Of a stretch of DNA of 12,545 nucleotides, positions 7,190 to 12,545 are shown piece after piece; positions within the stretch are counted from its first letter, which is position 1; each line of letters starts with the position of its first letter. The stretch comes from Dehalococcoidales bacterium (lineage in GTDB: Bacteria > Chloroflexota > Dehalococcoidia > Dehalococcoidales > Fen-1064): contig JAQTOJ010000033.1 in assembly GCA_028713395.1 (NCBI GenBank), positions 1 through 12,545 on the forward strand, in the 5' to 3' direction. Made by a program: the position numbers and the translations under genes. Under the pieces are notes generated by a model. The model saw nothing but the letters and a program-made list of their open reading frames with translations. It had not been told where the DNA came from and did no database searches.

Positions 7190-8149
7190 CTAACATTCTC
7201 TAAATTTGCCCATGGCTTTATGTACCGCCTGTTCCGCCGCCAGGTAGGGGTTGGTCTTGCGCTGCGCCAGGTTATCCGCCAGGGTGTTCAGCTCTTCGCT
7301 TTCCAGAATCATCTTCACGTGATTGCGTAAAGAGTGTTCGACGGCGGCCGCCAGTTCCAGTTTGGCACGCTCCCGCCGCCGCCGCATGATTTCCGCGCCG
7401 GCATAGAGGTAGTCTTTATGTTGGAGCAGGGCTGCCGTCAGCTCATCGATACCCTTGCCGTGCAACGCCTGCGCCGGAACGATCAGCGGTTTCCATTCAT
7501 TCTGGTAATCCGTCTTGGTGCCAAGCATGATTTCCAGTTGGGTTTTCAAAATACCGGCGCCGTCTTTATCCGCTTTGTTGATGACATAAACGTCAGCGGC
7601 TTCCAGAATGCCGGCTTTCATCATCTGTATTTCGTCACCCATGCCGGGAGCGAGAACAACGATGGTAGTGTCTGCCAGACGGCGGATATCCACCTCGCCC
7701 TGGCCGGACCCGACCGCTTCGACGATTATGACATCCTTGCCCATAGCGTCCATGACATACATGACGCTGATGGCGGCGCGGGCGAGTCCGCCCGCCCAAC
7801 CGCGGCTGGCAAGACTGCGGATAAAGACACCGGCATCGGTGTTGTGTTTGCCCATGCGGACACGGTCACCAAGTAGCGCGCCGCCGGTGAAAGGACTGGA
7901 GGGGTCGATAGCGACCACGCCGACCGTCATTTGACGTTGACGGAAACTGGTAATGAGGGCATCCACGAGGGTGCTTTTACCCACGCCGGGGGAGCCGGTA
8001 ATGCCGATGATGAAGGCTTTGCCGGTATAGGGATAGAGTTTCTGTAATTCGTCGGTGGCTTCGGGGAGATTATCCTCAATGCCGCGCATCAGCTTGGCCG
8101 CCGCGCGCACGTCGCCCCGGATGATTTTTTCCGTCAGGTTATTTTCCAT
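7190..8149 (-). CDS. meaB: MeaB/ArgK-type G-protein chaperone of the B12-dependent mutase
   Basis: This GTPase (319 residues) loads and protects the adenosylcobalamin cofactor of acyl-CoA mutases and helps expel damaged cofactor. Motifs are the P-loop GITGSPGVGKST (49-60), the switch region IDPSSPFTGGALLGDRVRM (81-99), VEAVGSGQGEVDI (143-155) and the base-recognition motif NKAD (191-194). In most MeaB proteins the third motif reads VETVGVGQSEVDI; the Ala, Ser and Gly changes here may mirror an unusual mutase partner. A C-terminal dimerisation arm is present and length is normal. ATG 8149 has only GGAAA upstream, a modest ribosome binding site. The gene lies 149 bases after the mutase small subunit on the same strand. 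The equivalent protein beside isobutyryl-CoA mutase in Streptomyces is called MeaI, so this could equally be a MeaI. Confidence 0.95.
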   Translation of the reverse strand: MENNLTEKIIRGDVRAAAKLMRGIEDNLPEATDELQKLYPYTGKAFIIGITGSPGVGKSTLVDALITSFRQRQMTVGVVAIDPSSPFTGGALLGDRVRMGKHNTDAGVFIRSLASRGWAGGLARAAISVMYVMDAMGKDVIIVEAVGSGQGEVDIRRLADTTIVVLAPGMGDEIQMMKAGILEAADVYVINKADKDGAGILKTQLEIMLGTKTDYQNEWKPLIVPAQALHGKGIDELTAALLQHKDYLYAGAEIMRRRRERAKLELAAAVEHSLRNHVKMILESEELNTLADNLAQRKTNPYLAAEQAVHKAMGKFREC

Positions 8150-8253
8150 CTTTTATTTCCAGTCTTCTCGCCTCAAGGGAGAAGAGTACATAACAAATTC
8201 CCACTGTATCCCTCCCGTATACGTGACAAGCTCTTTACGAAAGGGGAAAACGC

Positions 8254-8288
8254 CATACCGTTCCAGTCTGGAGGCGGGCCCCGGTATG
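8254..8288. repeat. Inverted-repeat element between meaB and the mutase small subunit
   Basis: CATACCG (8254-8260) and CGGTATG (8282-8288) are exact inverted arms around a centre that contains CCAG-T-CTGG. The style (GTCATACCGGGGCCC, CCTCCAGACTGG) resembles a known kind of dispersed intergenic repeat. It lies about 11 bases after the small-subunit stop codon and would form a hairpin in the operon mRNA. Repeat status needs other copies, which this window does not contain. Confidence 0.45.
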
Positions 8289-8298
8289 ACAAGCGCAA

Positions 8299-8703
8299 TT
8301 ATAGGGGTTTGACGTTGTTTTTCACCCAATCCACCATGGTCTGGATGGGGGTGCCGGGGAAGAACACTTCTTTGATACCGGCGGCTTTGAGCGCGGGAAC
8401 ATCTTCCGCCGGAATAATGCCGCCGACGATGACAGTGACATCACCGGCGCCGCGTTCCCGCAGTTGCTTGACCACTTCCCCGAAGAGATAAAGATGCGCG
8501 CCGGAAAGGCAGCTCAAGCCTACCAGGTCAGCGTCTTCCTGGATGGCGGCGTTCACGATCTGTTCCGGGTTCTGGTGCAAACCCGTATATATCACTTCAA
8601 AACCGGCATCACGGAAACCACGGGCGATAATTTTGATACCGCGGTCGTGGCCGTCCAGACCGGGTTTACCAAGTAATACTCTAAGTTTTCTTTCCGGTGA
8701 CAT
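8299..8703 (-). CDS. Acyl-CoA mutase small subunit, B12-binding
   Basis: This 134-residue protein is the cobalamin-binding partner of the large mutase subunit. It carries the base-off B12 motif Asp17-x-His19-x-x-Gly22 (GLDGHDRG), where His19 takes the lower cobalt ligand position. GLSCLSGAH (62-70) and VGGIIP (93-98) also line the nucleotide-tail pocket. Length matches stand-alone B12 subunits of archaeal-type methylmalonyl-CoA mutase and IcmB. The frame is open back to ATG 8760, but ATG 8703 is chosen because AAGGGAGC (8708-8715) sits five bases ahead and MSPERKLRVLLGKPG is the family's normal start; the upstream extension would be translated repeat-like sequence. It cannot catalyse alone and must pair with the large subunit encoded just upstream. 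Confidence 0.95.
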   Translation of the reverse strand: MSPERKLRVLLGKPGLDGHDRGIKIIARGFRDAGFEVIYTGLHQNPEQIVNAAIQEDADLVGLSCLSGAHLYLFGEVVKQLRERGAGDVTVIVGGIIPAEDVPALKAAGIKEVFFPGTPIQTMVDWVKNNVKPL

Positions 8704-8715
8704 TTTAGCTCCCTT

Positions 8716-8837
8716 AATTTTGGATTCCCCGGTTCCTTGCCAACCCCCTAAATCCGCCATGCTTGGGGGACTTTATAGGTAAAGGGGGATACCCCCGGAA
8801 CCCCCGACAGGATGTATCCTGTACCTCTTGATAAATA
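8716..8837. repeat. C/G-run repeat-like block between the two mutase subunit genes
   Basis: Most of this 122-base stretch consists of CCCCC and GGGGG runs that can pair: CCCCCTAAATCC with GGGGGACTTTATA, then GGGGGAT with ACCCCC. It resembles a family of dispersed intergenic repeats with C5/G5 runs that I recall from Dehalococcoidia-type genomes. It separates two genes whose products must form one enzyme, and such subunit genes are usually much closer. Whether it is a true repeat needs a genome search. Confidence 0.45.
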
Positions 8838-10538
8838 TTAAAAATAGCCGGGGTCACGGTATTCGCCGTAAACATCGCGGTAGACATCGCAGATTTCCTG
8901 CTCCGAGGCAAAGGCTTTCACCGCCTCGATGACGAAAGGCATAACGTTCTTATCGCTGCGGCAGGCCAGTTTGATTTCCAGTAAACACTTTAAAACCTGG
9001 CGGTTATCACGGACACGTTTGATGTGCTTGAGGTTCTTAATCTGTTCTTCGTGCACTTTTTCATTGATTTTTAGCAAGCCGGTCAGCGGGGCTTCTTCCG
9101 TTTTATAGCGGTTGACGCCCACGACGCCTCTTTCGCCGCTATCGATCCGTTTCTGGTATTCATAAGAGGCATTGCTCAATTCCATCTGGGGGTAACCGCG
9201 GTCGATGGCGGATAACATGCCGCCCAGTTTATCGATCTTCTCGATATATTCGAGGGTTTTTTCTTCCATCTCTTTGGTCAAAGCTTCCACGAAATAGGAC
9301 CCGGCCAGCGGATCGATGGTGTTGATGACGCCGGTTTCTTCGGCGATAATCTGCTGGGTGCGCAAGGCGACATTGACGGCAAAGTCAGAGGGCAAAGCAA
9401 ATACCTCATCCAGCGAATTGGTATGAAGCGACTGGGTCCCTGCCAGGACGGCCGCTAAAGCCTCGGTGGTGGTTCTGACGATGTTGTTATACGGCTGCTG
9501 CGCCGTTAAGGAACACCCGGCGGTCTGGGTGTGGAAACGCATCCATAAACTGCGGGGGTTTTTGGCGTGGAAGCGTTCTTGCATAATCCTGGCCCAGATG
9601 CGGCGCCCGGCGCGCAGCTTGGCGATCTCTTCAAAGAAATCGATATGCGAGTTGAAGAAGAAGGACAGACGCGGCGCGAAAGAATCGACGTCCATTTTCT
9701 TGCGGTCGATGACGTCCTGCACGTAAGCAATGCCGTCCGCAATGGTAAAAGCCAGTTCCTGCACAGCCGTGGCCCCGGCTTCGCGGATATGGTAGCCACT
9801 GATACTGATGGTATTAAATTTAGGCACGTATTTTGTGCCGAATTCCACGGTATCGCTGATCAAGCGGATGGAGGGTTCCGGAGGGCACATGAAGGTCTTC
9901 TGAGCGATAAATTCCTTGAGCATATCGTTCTGGATGGTGCCGCCGACCTTATCCCAGGGCACGCCCTGTTTTTCCGCCGCGACCAGATACATGGCCCAGA
10001 GCACGGAAGCGGGCGGGTTAATGGTCATGGAGGTGGTGACTTTATCCAGCGGTATGCCGCCGGTGAGGGTCTGCATATCCGCCAGGGTATCGATGGCGAC
10101 GCCGCATTTGCCTACTTCGGCGGTGGCGCGGGGGGAATCGCTGTCATAACCCATCAGGGTGGGGAAATCGAAAGCGGTGGAAAGGCCGGTCTCGCCGTCT
10201 CTGAGGAGCTGGTGCCAGCGCTGGTTGGTATCGTGGGCGGTGCCGAAACCGGAAAACATGCGGAACGTCCAGAGGCGACCGCGGTAGCCGGTAGCCTGCA
10301 CGCCGCGGGTGAAAGGATATTCGCCGGGGAAACCGATGTCCTGAGCGAAATCCTGGTCTTTGATATCGGCCGGGGTATAGAGGGGTTTGATGGGGAGATT
10401 GGAAACGGTTGCGTAAGAGTTCGGGGGATTGCCAGCCGCGGGTTTTTCCGCCGGATGCCCGGTATGGTGGTCATTTTCCGCCGCCTGGCGGCGGGATGAA
10501 CCTTCTTGAGAGTGGTCTAAAGTCTTTTTATCAAACAC
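8838..10538 (-). CDS. B12-dependent acyl-CoA mutase large subunit, isobutyryl-CoA mutase-like
   Basis: This is the catalytic TIM-barrel subunit (566 residues) of a methylmalonyl-CoA mutase-family enzyme, which uses adenosylcobalamin radicals to shift a thioester group on an acyl-CoA. Family motifs are GYRGRLWT (84-91), FDFPTLMGYDSDSPR (123-137), TIQNDMLKEF (201-210), SISGYHIREAGATA (245-258) and RFHTQTAGCSLTAQQPYNN. Aligned to the Propionibacterium mutase (offset +6), Tyr249 and His250 match Tyr243 and His244. The carboxylate-binding Tyr89 and Arg207 are replaced by Phe95 and Gln213, as in isobutyryl-CoA mutase; Tyr75 and Met78 become Gln81 and Gly84. The B12 domain is absent, being supplied by the separate small subunit. 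The first 45 residues are a polar, His/Pro-rich extension. GTG 10538 has AAGGAG five bases ahead. Automatic annotation would call it methylmalonyl-CoA mutase; I judge the isobutyryl type more likely. Confidence 0.93.
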   Translation of the reverse strand: MFDKKTLDHSQEGSSRRQAAENDHHTGHPAEKPAAGNPPNSYATVSNLPIKPLYTPADIKDQDFAQDIGFPGEYPFTRGVQATGYRGRLWTFRMFSGFGTAHDTNQRWHQLLRDGETGLSTAFDFPTLMGYDSDSPRATAEVGKCGVAIDTLADMQTLTGGIPLDKVTTSMTINPPASVLWAMYLVAAEKQGVPWDKVGGTIQNDMLKEFIAQKTFMCPPEPSIRLISDTVEFGTKYVPKFNTISISGYHIREAGATAVQELAFTIADGIAYVQDVIDRKKMDVDSFAPRLSFFFNSHIDFFEEIAKLRAGRRIWARIMQERFHAKNPRSLWMRFHTQTAGCSLTAQQPYNNIVRTTTEALAAVLAGTQSLHTNSLDEVFALPSDFAVNVALRTQQIIAEETGVINTIDPLAGSYFVEALTKEMEEKTLEYIEKIDKLGGMLSAIDRGYPQMELSNASYEYQKRIDSGERGVVGVNRYKTEEAPLTGLLKINEKVHEEQIKNLKHIKRVRDNRQVLKCLLEIKLACRSDKNVMPFVIEAVKAFASEQEICDVYRDVYGEYRDPGYF

Positions 10539-10914
10539 GCTGGCTCCTTGAAGAGAACAGTATATTGTTTAGATTTTACCACGAATCAGGTGATTATTCA
10601 TTTAGACCGGATAAGACAAGCTATCCTCAAAAACATATTGGCTGCGTAAACAGGCAGGTAATCCCTGCTAACCCTCTCCCAGTTCAAGCCCAGATTCGTT
10701 TAAGATTCAAACGGGATGGCGAGGAGGTCGCCCACCCGGGACAAGCTCTTCTCCGAAGAGAGGAGGTACGGAAGAATATTTGGGTAAGCCGGAAAAACAA
10801 GCGCTTGAAACCACCGCGGGGACGCAAGGACGCGGCGGTCTTTGCTCAAGAAACGAATCTCACTGTTCCGAACGCACCGAGGGGTTATTTCGTCGTGGTT
10901 TGCCTCGGTAGAAA
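10539..10914. other. 376-base gene-free gap with several stem-loops, upstream of the mutase operon
   Basis: No convincing gene lies here; reading frames open on both strands lack ribosome binding sites and family features. Visible inverted repeats are GGCGA/TCGCC (10718-10732), CTCTTC/GAAGAG (10746-10760), the palindrome CAAGCGCTTG (10798-10807), CCGCG/CGCGG (10814-10835) and ACCGAGG/CCTCGGT (10876-10909). Some wording (GGGAGAGGGTTAGC on the minus strand) resembles worn dispersed repeats. The mutase promoter lies near its left end. I could not match any known riboswitch, including the cobalamin type. Confidence 0.45.
10573..10581 (-). promoter_or_regulatory. Possible extended -10 promoter of the mutase operon
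   Basis: On the minus strand the sequence reads TGGTAAAAT, matching the extended -10 form TG-N-TATAAT with one changed base in the hexamer. The -35 region is poor (ATGAAT at 17 bases), as is common with extended -10 promoters. It would give a leader of about 25-30 bases ending in the AAGGAG site of the mutase large-subunit gene. Confidence 0.4.
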
Positions 10915-11154
10915 TCAATTATTCGGTGCGGCGGTTTTGGTGGAGGGGGCGGAAGAACCACCTTCCGATGCCTCAGGCTTGCGGTGGTCGGTGATATAGA
11001 ATCCGGAACCTTTGAAAATGACCGGCACAGCGGAAAAGCAGCGGGGCGCTTTGCCTTTACAAGCCGGGCAGACGGCATCCTGAAATTCGCCATATCCTCG
11101 TTTCAGATCAAACTTATGATGGCATTTTTTACATTCAAATTCGTAAATGGGCAC
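10915..11154 (-). CDS. FmdB-family zinc-ribbon protein
   Basis: This 79-residue protein has the FmdB/CxxC putative regulatory layout: MPIYEFECKKC start, metal-binding Cys8 and Cys11 paired with Cys29 and Cys32 (CPAC), an extra Cys39, and the conserved stretch FKGSGFYITDHR. The tail (from about 60) is a flexible Ser/Pro/Ala run, usual in the family. The role of these proteins is not firmly known; they are often named for the formamidase operon regulator FmdB. GTG 11154 follows GGAGGT (11163-11168) at eight bases, and that site lies in the 16-base gap after the YkgJ-type gene, so the two are probably co-transcribed. Confidence 0.92.
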   Translation of the reverse strand: MPIYEFECKKCHHKFDLKRGYGEFQDAVCPACKGKAPRCFSAVPVIFKGSGFYITDHRKPEASEGGSSAPSTKTAAPNN

Positions 11155-11170
11155 GTGTAAATACCTCCAG

Positions 11171-11632
11171 TTATGTTAGAGAATCGAGAAAGGCTTGAAA
11201 TACCTTGAGCGCTTCCGGCGAACCGGCAATATGGTTGGTTTCGTCCACCGAAAGATTCCAGTATTTAGCTAAGCCCTGACGGCATTCTTTTTTATAGAGC
11301 TTGGCTTGCCAATCACGGCAGCATTGCGGTTTGAATTCGTGGATGCTGCATAAGCCAATGGCGCTGCCTTCCGGCTGGTTTAAAAACAAGCAGCCGTGCA
11401 GGTAGTGGCGGAGCAAAACGCTACGGGTGCCGGGCCAACGCGTGTCAGCGTATTCATTAATGAATTTTTCCCAAGTCAACCCCAGCTTGGCCACGATGGC
11501 GTGTGCTTCCTCCAGTTCCATATGTACCTGATAGCCGGTGCAGCAAACGCCGCAACAGAAACACGGTATATCATCGGAACCGGTTGGGGGGCTACTTAAA
11601 TTCCGGGTGTCAACGGATTTCTTCAACGGCAT
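11171..11632 (-). CDS. YkgJ-family cysteine-cluster protein (metal or Fe-S binding)
   Basis: The protein (153 residues from ATG 11632) has the YkgJ/UPF0153 cysteine pattern: a dense N-terminal cluster CFCCGVCC (Cys24, 26, 27, 30, 31), then a later cluster GLCSIHEFKPQCCRDW. The family is predicted to chelate zinc or iron, possibly an Fe-S cluster; its reaction is unknown. Four more codons are open up to TTG 11644. Neither start has a good ribosome binding site, so the exact start is uncertain. A TATAAT box about 85 bases upstream marks a likely promoter. It is followed closely by the FmdB-type gene, and both products are small Cys-rich metal-binding proteins. Confidence 0.88.
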   Translation of the reverse strand: MPLKKSVDTRNLSSPPTGSDDIPCFCCGVCCTGYQVHMELEEAHAIVAKLGLTWEKFINEYADTRWPGTRSVLLRHYLHGCLFLNQPEGSAIGLCSIHEFKPQCCRDWQAKLYKKECRQGLAKYWNLSVDETNHIAGSPEALKVFQAFLDSLT

Positions 11633-11701
11633 AAAAAACCACAAAATAACAGGTCTGGCTTTACTACGTCTTTGGAGTCATCAAATACACCACGGAGCAG
11701 T

Positions 11702-11723
11702 ATGAGCCTTCAAGCTCATTATA
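11702..11723 (-). promoter_or_regulatory. -10 box with overlapping inverted repeat, upstream of the YkgJ-type gene
   Basis: The minus strand carries a perfect TATAAT (11718-11723). Overlapping its downstream edge is an inverted repeat of 6-bp arms, ATGAGC (11702-11707) and GCTCAT (11714-11719), which would lie across the transcription start. The -35 region is weak. The arrangement fits a small operator or a 5'-end hairpin on an mRNA with a leader of about 80 bases. Confidence 0.5.
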
Positions 11724-11778
11724 CAATATCCGCCGTTTGAATTGCAGGTCTTGGGGGTTAATCTACCCTAAAGGTAAA

Positions 11779-11934
11779 CTAACGACCGCGCCGCTGGCCC
11801 GGTTCGGCCATGGCATCGATGTCCCGGACAAAACTGCACTGCAGGCACTCCACGTACCAGCCGTCATAGTCTTTATCCAGGAATATATTACCACCGCATC
11901 TAGGACACTTTTTTAAACCTGACGCGCTTCTCAT
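11779..11934 (-). CDS. 51-residue zinc-ribbon protein
   Basis: This small gene has a clear ribosome binding site, GAGGTGG (11938-11944), just before ATG 11934, and ends at TAG 11779. The product is 51 residues with two CxxC pairs, Cys10/Cys13 (CPRCGGN) and Cys30/Cys33 (CLQCS), 16 residues apart, with the stretch IFLDKDYDGWYVE between them. That is a single compact zinc ribbon followed by a short basic tail (QRRGR). Such stand-alone ribbons may bind RNA, DNA or protein; no function is known to me. The good start site, the clean metal-site spacing and codons like those of the neighbours support a real gene. Confidence 0.8.
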   Translation of the reverse strand: MRSASGLKKCPRCGGNIFLDKDYDGWYVECLQCSFVRDIDAMAEPGQRRGR

Positions 11935-11945
11935 AATCCACCTCG

Positions 11946-11965
11946 AAAAACGGGTTTACAAACCC
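11946..11965 (-). promoter_or_regulatory. Terminator-like hairpin just before the 51-residue zinc-ribbon gene
   Basis: On the minus strand, GGGTTT and AAACCC (11952-11965) form a short stem directly followed by GTTTTT and then the ribosome binding site of the small gene. The stem is short (5-6 bp) and only half GC. It could be a leader attenuator or a weak terminator, or may have no role. Confidence 0.3.
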
Positions 11966-12066
11966 TCTTAAATATAAATTTTAAACCCCGATTGACATAA
12001 TTTCAATAGGTTTTTAAAAAATATTTTATGGTAAGTTAGTACTAGTTTCGAGGCTAAAATAGCGGC

Positions 12067-12094
12067 ACAAGTTGATAAAATTCAGGAAACTTGT
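12067..12094 (+). other. Stem-loop in the region upstream of the EamA transporter gene
   Basis: ACAAGTT (12067-12073) pairs with AACTTGT (12088-12094) around a 14-base loop. It would be in a leader only if transcription began at the further promoter candidate (TTGACA 11992-11997, TAAAAA 12015-12020). I could not match it to a known riboswitch class. Confidence 0.3.
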
Positions 12095-12141
12095 CACGGT
12101 ATTGGTAAAGACGCGTCACTTAGAGGTCTGATTACAGTTAC

Positions 12142-12170
12142 TTGACAGGGAAATGGGTTAACCGCAAAAT
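12142..12170 (+). promoter_or_regulatory. Near promoter of the EamA transporter gene
   Basis: TTGACA (12142-12147, full match) and CAAAAT (12165-12170, four of six) are 17 bases apart. Transcription would begin near 12177, at or just before the ATG at 12179, which has no clear ribosome binding site. This suggests a leaderless or almost leaderless mRNA. Confidence 0.5.
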
Positions 12171-12178
12171 GGACAGCA

Positions 12179-12545
12179 ATGAAGAAGCATTACTGGGCGC
12201 TGGTAGCCGGGGTGGTTGCGGTGGCTTTTGCGGCGATATTCATCAAGAAGGCGGAAGCGCCTTCGATCGTTATTGCCGCCTACCGTCTGGCAATTGCGGC
12301 GGTCATCATCGCGCCGATTGCCCTGGTCAAAGCCCGGAAAGAGTTGAAAAAACTCGCGCTAAAAGAATACCTGCTGGCCACCTGTGCCGGGGGTTTTCTG
12401 GCGCTGCATTTCGCCCTCTGGATCGCCTCGTTGCGGTATACCAGCGTGACTAGTTCCGTGGTGCTGGTGACGGCCAGTCCCGTGTTCGTGGCGGTGGCTT
12501 CTTATCTGCTGTTCAGAGAAAAGATCACGCGGCGGATATTGAGCG
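12179..12545 (+). CDS. EamA/DMT-family transporter, N-terminal part (cut by right edge)
   Basis: The first 122 residues of a drug/metabolite-type transporter are present; the frame is open to the right edge. Full members have about 300 residues with ten membrane helices in two EamA repeats, so only about 40 percent is visible. Predicted helices are near 5-23 (WALVAGVVAVAFAAIFIKKA), 33-51, 66-86 (CAGGFLALHFALWIASLRYT) and 92-112 (SVVLVTASPVFVAVASYLLF). The family-typical words ALHFALWIASLRYTSV and SPVFVAVASYLLFREKIT are seen. These carriers export or import amino acids, sugars-phosphates or other small metabolites; the substrate cannot be told. Another frame from 12142 is a shadow of this gene. 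Confidence 0.9.
   Translation, partial: MKKHYWALVAGVVAVAFAAIFIKKAEAPSIVIAAYRLAIAAVIIAPIALVKARKELKKLALKEYLLATCAGGFLALHFALWIASLRYTSVTSSVVLVTASPVFVAVASYLLFREKITRRILS

Noticed and set aside
8704..8760. Longer small-subunit start at ATG 8760
   Set aside because: The extra 19 residues would be translated from repeat-like sequence, and ATG 8703 has a strong ribosome binding site and the family's usual N-terminus.
9567..10499. 310-residue plus-strand open frame
   Set aside because: It runs opposite the mutase large subunit and has no family features; it is a by-product of that gene's codon use.
10798..10850. Cyclic-di-GMP (GEMM) riboswitch, suggested by GGGGACGCAAGG
   Set aside because: The matching GGCAAACC-type upstream half and the tetraloop-receptor part are not found in the right order on that strand.
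10539..10914. Cobalamin riboswitch upstream of the B12-dependent mutase
   Set aside because: I could not find a B12-box-like conserved core on the minus strand; only generic stem-loops are visible.
10700..10918. 72-residue minus-strand open frame in the gap before the mutase
   Set aside because: It starts at TTG, lacks a ribosome binding site, overlaps the end of the FmdB-type gene and looks like translated stem-loop or repeat sequence. It cannot be fully excluded.
10409..10999. 196-residue plus-strand open frame spanning the mutase start, the gap and the FmdB-type gene
   Set aside because: It covers two real genes on the other strand, has no ribosome binding site of note and no recognisable domain.
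12142..12453. 103-residue plus-strand open frame near the right edge
   Set aside because: The frame shifted by one base gives a clear EamA transporter that is open to the edge; this frame is its shadow.
1..12545. CRISPR array, defence system, phage or transposon genes
   Set aside because: No regularly spaced repeats, transposase, integrase, nuclease or toxin-antitoxin pair was seen in any frame.

Overview
The window reads as a chromosomal stretch from a bacterium of roughly balanced base composition. The gene content points to an anaerobic, single-membrane lineage such as Chloroflexota (Dehalococcoidia-like): an adaptor/ATPase/permease efflux set of the YknXYZ type, B12-dependent acyl-CoA mutase genes with a split large and small subunit plus a MeaB GTPase, several tiny zinc-ribbon proteins, and gaps that look like worn dispersed repeats. 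The lineage is an inference from gene style and remembered sequence, not a database result.

Left part, plus strand (1-4800): the C-terminal half of a sensor histidine kinase enters from the left edge. After a gap of about 325 bases carrying a repeat-like block and an operator-like palindrome over a possible promoter, there is a four-gene operon: membrane-fusion adaptor, ABC ATPase, FtsX/MacB-type permease and a small anchored protein with a DUF5666-like beta domain. The genes overlap or nearly touch, and a long perfect palindrome follows the last one. A textbook sigma-70 promoter (TTGACA, 17 bases, TATGAT) then drives an MscS-type mechanosensitive channel gene (5026-6099). A strong hairpin at 6126-6159 serves as terminator for this gene and for the convergent operon on the other strand.

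Middle, minus strand (10538 down to 6190): an acyl-CoA mutase large subunit, its B12-binding small subunit, a MeaB-type G-protein chaperone and a membrane-anchored alpha/beta hydrolase. The large subunit would normally be labelled methylmalonyl-CoA mutase. However, the two residues that hold the methylmalonyl carboxylate (Tyr89 and Arg207 in the Propionibacterium enzyme) are Phe95 and Gln213 here, the signature known from isobutyryl-CoA mutase. The cluster therefore more likely interconverts isobutyryl-CoA and n-butyryl-CoA or a similar uncharged acyl-CoA. The hydrolase has Cys where the nucleophilic Ser is usual.

Right part: upstream of the mutase lie a 376-base structured gap and three small Cys-rich genes on the minus strand: an FmdB-type zinc ribbon, a YkgJ-family cysteine-cluster protein and a 51-residue zinc ribbon. 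The window ends inside a plus-strand EamA-family (DMT) transporter gene, cut by the right edge, whose promoter lies so close to the start codon that the mRNA may be leaderless.

I found no CRISPR array, transposase, tRNA, rRNA, integrase or phage gene. The most interesting points are the mutase's substrate signature, the Cys-nucleophile hydrolase, the exact 33-residue periodicity in the efflux adaptor, and the possible repeat elements sitting inside the mutase operon.
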